Part shown: one piece after another, positions 60,720 through 64,000 of the stretch | Layout: the number at the start of each line of letters is the position of its first letter | How positions within the stretch are numbered: the first letter of the stretch is position 1 | NCBI GenBank assembly: GCA_973895155.1 | Contig: OZ316892.1 | Span: forward strand, 3,162,001 to 3,226,000 | Direction of reading: 5' to 3' | Length of the DNA: 64,000 nucleotides | Source: Marsupella aquatica | Lineage: Eukaryota; Marchantiophyta | Translations under genes and position numbers: made by a program | The notes under the pieces: model-generated | The model's input: only the letters and a program-made list of their open reading frames with translations | The model's database searches: none | What the model was told of the DNA's origin: nothing

Positions 60720-62026
60720 CTTAACTTAACATGGTTTACTAGCAATATTTTCAATTGTACTTAAGAACATCTTTTACTTCACAACTTACATCTTTGTCTA
60801 ACGACATCCTTTACTTATCGACCATTTTGTACTTAACAAAAAATACTTAATAACATCTTTGGTGAAACATCATCTTTTACCTGACGATATCTTAGACATA
60901 AAGACATCTTTGGCGCATCGACATCTTTTTACTTCACTACATTTTTCACATAAGAACATTTTTTCTTCGCGACACCTTTGGCAACACGACATCATAGTTC
61001 TTAATGACATCTTCTTACTTCACAACATCTTTCACATATTAACGACATCTTTGGCAACATGACATCTTTTTTTTTAACGACGTCTTTGGCAACATGACAT
61101 CTTTTTTCTTAACGAAATCTTTGGCAACACAACATATTTTTTCTTAACAAAATCTTTGGCAACACAACATATTTTTTCTTAACAAAATCTTTGGCAACAT
61201 GACACTTTTTTTGTTGACAACATCTTTGGCGAAACAACATATTTTTTCTTAACAACATCTTTTGTGCAACGCCCGGGTATTGAGCTATCTTTCACATATT
61301 AAGGACATATTGGGTGAAACAACACCTTTTTACTTATAACATCATTTACTTCACAAAAACTTAGTTTGGCAAAATGATAACTTTTTCTTAACGCCATCTT
61401 TCACATAATGACATCTTTTACATTTTGGGCGACACAAAATCTTTTGTGTAATGCACGGGTATTTTTCCTCAACGACATCTTGGCCATCTGTTTTCTCAAT
61501 GACGTCTTGGCCGACACAACATCTTTTTTCTTAGTGACGTCTTGCTCGACACAACATCTTTTCTCTCAACAACGTCTTGGCCAACATGACATATTTTTTC
61601 TCAACGACTTCTTTGCCAACACGACATCCTTTGTCTCAATGACTTCTTGGCCGATACAATGTCTTTTTTATCAATGAGATCTTGGCCAACACGACATCGA
61701 TTTTCTCAACGACCTCTTGGCCAATACAACATTTTTTCTCAACAATCTCTTGGTCGACACGACATCTTTTTTCTCAACCAATTCATGGCCGACATGACAT
61801 CTTGGTCGACACGACATCTTTTGTTCTGAATGACCTCTTGGCCGACACAACATCTTTTGTTATCACCGACATTTTGGCCGACATGACATCTTTTGTTCTC
61901 AACAACATCTTGGGCAACACGACATCTTTCTTCTCAACAACCTCTTGGCCGACATGATCTCTTTTGTTCTCAATGACATCTTGGTCGTGACGACATCTTT
62001 TGTGCAACGCACGGGTATTGAGCTAG
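60720..62026 (+). mobile_element. Degenerate array 2 ending in a Helitron-like 3' terminus
   Basis: Three zones. 60740-61030 has short ACATCTTT-ACTTAAC units. 61030-61270 has 'aaatctttggcaacacaaca' with 'tattttttcttaac'. 61470-62000 has 'cgacatcttggccgacac' with 'gacatcttttttctcaa'. It ends in GTGCAACGCAC (62002-62012), 10 bases, CTAG (62023-62026), T, identical to the end of array 1 over 37 bp. A mutated internal terminus near 61262-61287 ends CTAT, and another degraded one is near 61445, suggesting nested or stacked insertions. Frames across it are repeat translations. Confidence 0.65.
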
Positions 62027-62117
62027 TGTGTTTATATTACACTAGGATCTCAGTCTAGGGTGTAGGGTGGAATTATATCCTACAATATGTCGTAGCTAAT
62101 CAGGAGATTTTACAAAC

Positions 62118-62232
62118 TCAACGAACTGAAGAGACGGTAAGAGTTTGAAATATTACAGGAAGATCTGGAACGCTTTCGATGAGTTTGCTTTGCAGCACAC
62201 CAGTGCTAGCAGTAAAAACTACAGCCTTGGCT
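62118..62232 (-). CDS. Exon-like fragment, possibly acyl-activating-enzyme-like
   Basis: After a plausible acceptor (TATGCAG) the minus strand reads AKAVVFTASTGVLQSKL then ESVPDLPVIFQTL. The pattern faintly resembles the linker after the first helices of AMP-binding (acyl-CoA ligase) enzymes. It is a single short segment with no neighbouring exons found, so this is a weak suggestion only. Confidence 0.15.
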
Positions 62233-62329
62233 CTGCATACCAATTCGAAACAACCACTTAAGTAGTCTCCGCCTAAATTGTGCTCGATCTTATGTACAAC
62301 CTGCACAATTACACCCGTAGCTAACATGA

Positions 62330-64000
62330 GATAGTGTAAAGTGCTGGTGAGTCATTAAGACGGCATTGCCCTACTGCAACTGAGAAGAAGGAATCTGATC
62401 CGTGCGGGGTTTGCATTCAGGATTTTGTTAGTTATGCTAGTGTTCCTAATGCTGAGATGATTCTACATAGATTCCAGGCTAAGTAAAAAGTACGTTTGCT
62501 AATTGTTGATTCACCACGCCCAAAAGCTTGGTTAGACACTCTCATGCCCATGAGGGTAATTAGGGGCCCTCACAATCTAGTGGAAACGACCGTTATTTTC
62601 CATTCTCTAGTAAAACTTCGACTCGCTTCTTGGTATAGTTCACTAGCAGGTATCTTAATTTCCGAAGTTGCACCAATGACAATAAATTTAGTCCCTAGCA
62701 TAATAACAGTAGGATAGAGGACATGTTGATAGTTTATCGCTAGTAATCAGCATTGCCACACGGATTTAAAATTAGAGCCTGATTGCCCTGGAAGATACAA
62801 TGCAATCCGACTCGGCTAGTGCTCCTGCCTCATCCGCGGTGGTTAGCCTAATTTACTCTGTACAGAGTTGAACTTGTGAATCCTGGGTGAAAAGGTACAC
62901 TGCAATACTGAACAGCTTACAACACAATCAGGGGAATTGTTTTCAACGGAGCTTAGAGAAGGGATGCAATAATCGCGACGGCCCCTCGCCCAACACGCTC
63001 CCCGGGCAATCCGTGCATATGGGTCGGGTCCGAAAACTTTTGCTTTTAAGGGCCCTGCCGAATAAGTGTGCGGAAATCGTAAAGCTGAAGTGGTTTCTGG
63101 CAGGTGTATACCGGGAGTACCCGAAACGGAGCGATAACCAGAAAAACATGGAAAAGTATCCTGATGAAATTTTAATTTTAATTTTTTATTCTTTTGTAGC
63201 TGCGTCATTGCATTAGAGATTGGGAATCGAAAGCTCGTAAGTCTAATTTTTCTATCATTTCTTTGAAGCTCGCCACTTCTTATGGAATTAGAAAACGGGA
63301 GTGATTCACCAAACCTGCTTTGAGCATCGAGAGGACCTTGCACCAACTGGTGAGTGAACAACTACCGCTAACAACAAAGGGATGGGTGAAGATAACTCCG
63401 TTGTTGAGATTGATTCCTAATTAGTTCCTCAGCACACAGTGCTCTCACTCTTCTGATGTGAGCAACGAAAAGATCCTCGAATCGAATTTCAGGTAATATC
63501 CCTCAATCGCGTGCAAGATCCAAATTGGTAACACACACATGGTTTTTCAAGAGCCGTGCACATGTGAAGTGGTTCAGAATTGCATAAGCTCAGAGCAAAG
63601 GGTCATACCACAGGCTCCACCTCGAACAGCAATCACGTCAGCACCGTTTCACCCCCACGAGCTGGATAGCTCACCAACTGATACCACCAGAAGTGAACCA
63701 CAGCAGTTGCAGCATCTGCTATGGACCCCGCCTTATCTTCTTGTGAACCAGAGTCTCCATCGCTGAATACTGACGGGGCTGCAGTCCGGCAGGTCTCTTA
63801 GATGCTGTGCAAACGCCCATTTTGCTGAGGGCCGTTAATAAAGGCTGCCGATGAATGACTCGCCGCCGAGTACTACTGCTCAAGAACAGAATTCATAGGC
63901 CCCAAGAACTGAAGTCATTCCAGAAGATCCAATCCTCTCTATTCAAATGCACCCGCCTGCAGAAATGCCTTCCAATTCCATACATCGAGAAACAGCGAAC
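62330..64000. other. Unassigned right end of the window
   Basis: Several frames of 60-170 codons overlap on both strands (for example 62843-63361 minus and 62887-63216 plus). None shows a recognisable domain. A gene continuing beyond 64000 cannot be excluded. Confidence 0.3.

Overview
The window looks like nuclear DNA of a land plant. It has multi-exon genes with GT-AG introns, a plant-style kinesin-5, a SIP1/ASIL-like trihelix factor, Helitron-like and hAT-like transposon ends, and long AT-rich repeat-filled spacers. Kinesin introns are short (about 80-200 bases) while spacers reach many kilobases. A seed-free plant such as a bryophyte fits, but the sequence alone does not fix the species.

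Four genes are supported by splicing that preserves the reading frame. (1) 5.1-7.0 kb, minus: a small J-domain (DnaJ-like) co-chaperone. (2) 18.9-20.6 kb, plus: a trihelix DNA-binding protein with a second, unrecognised C-terminal exon. (3) 29.9-36.0 kb, minus: a complete kinesin-5 (BimC/Eg5 type), about 23 exons and about 1,029 residues. (4) 45.9-52.4 kb (possibly to 53.7 kb), minus: PAN3, the adaptor subunit of the PAN2-PAN3 poly(A) nuclease. The genes have unrelated housekeeping or regulatory roles and form no pathway or cluster.

Between the genes lie many mobile elements. At 10.6-14.3 kb is a non-LTR retrotransposon whose long reading frame is broken by a single in-frame TAG; a 115-bp 5'-truncated relative lies at 16.4 kb. 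Just upstream of the trihelix gene, 17.7-18.65 kb is a decayed copy of the J-protein gene. Two diverged copies (24.4-26.4 and 40.7-42.4 kb) form one TIR family with 8-bp target duplications. A 583-bp fold-back element at 39.7-40.3 kb has near-identical 213-bp arms and a 10-bp target duplication. A pair of about 178-bp MITEs (8.1 and 58.4 kb) shares its terminal motif. Two large degenerate arrays (22.9-24.07 and 60.7-62.03 kb) end in the same Helitron-like hairpin-CTAG/T terminus. Further minisatellites occur at 2.7, 3.7, 38.4, 44.5, 55.3 and 57.4 kb.

All repeat comparisons, splice joins and match counts were made by eye. No prokaryotic operon, CRISPR array, rRNA or intact tRNA gene was seen.
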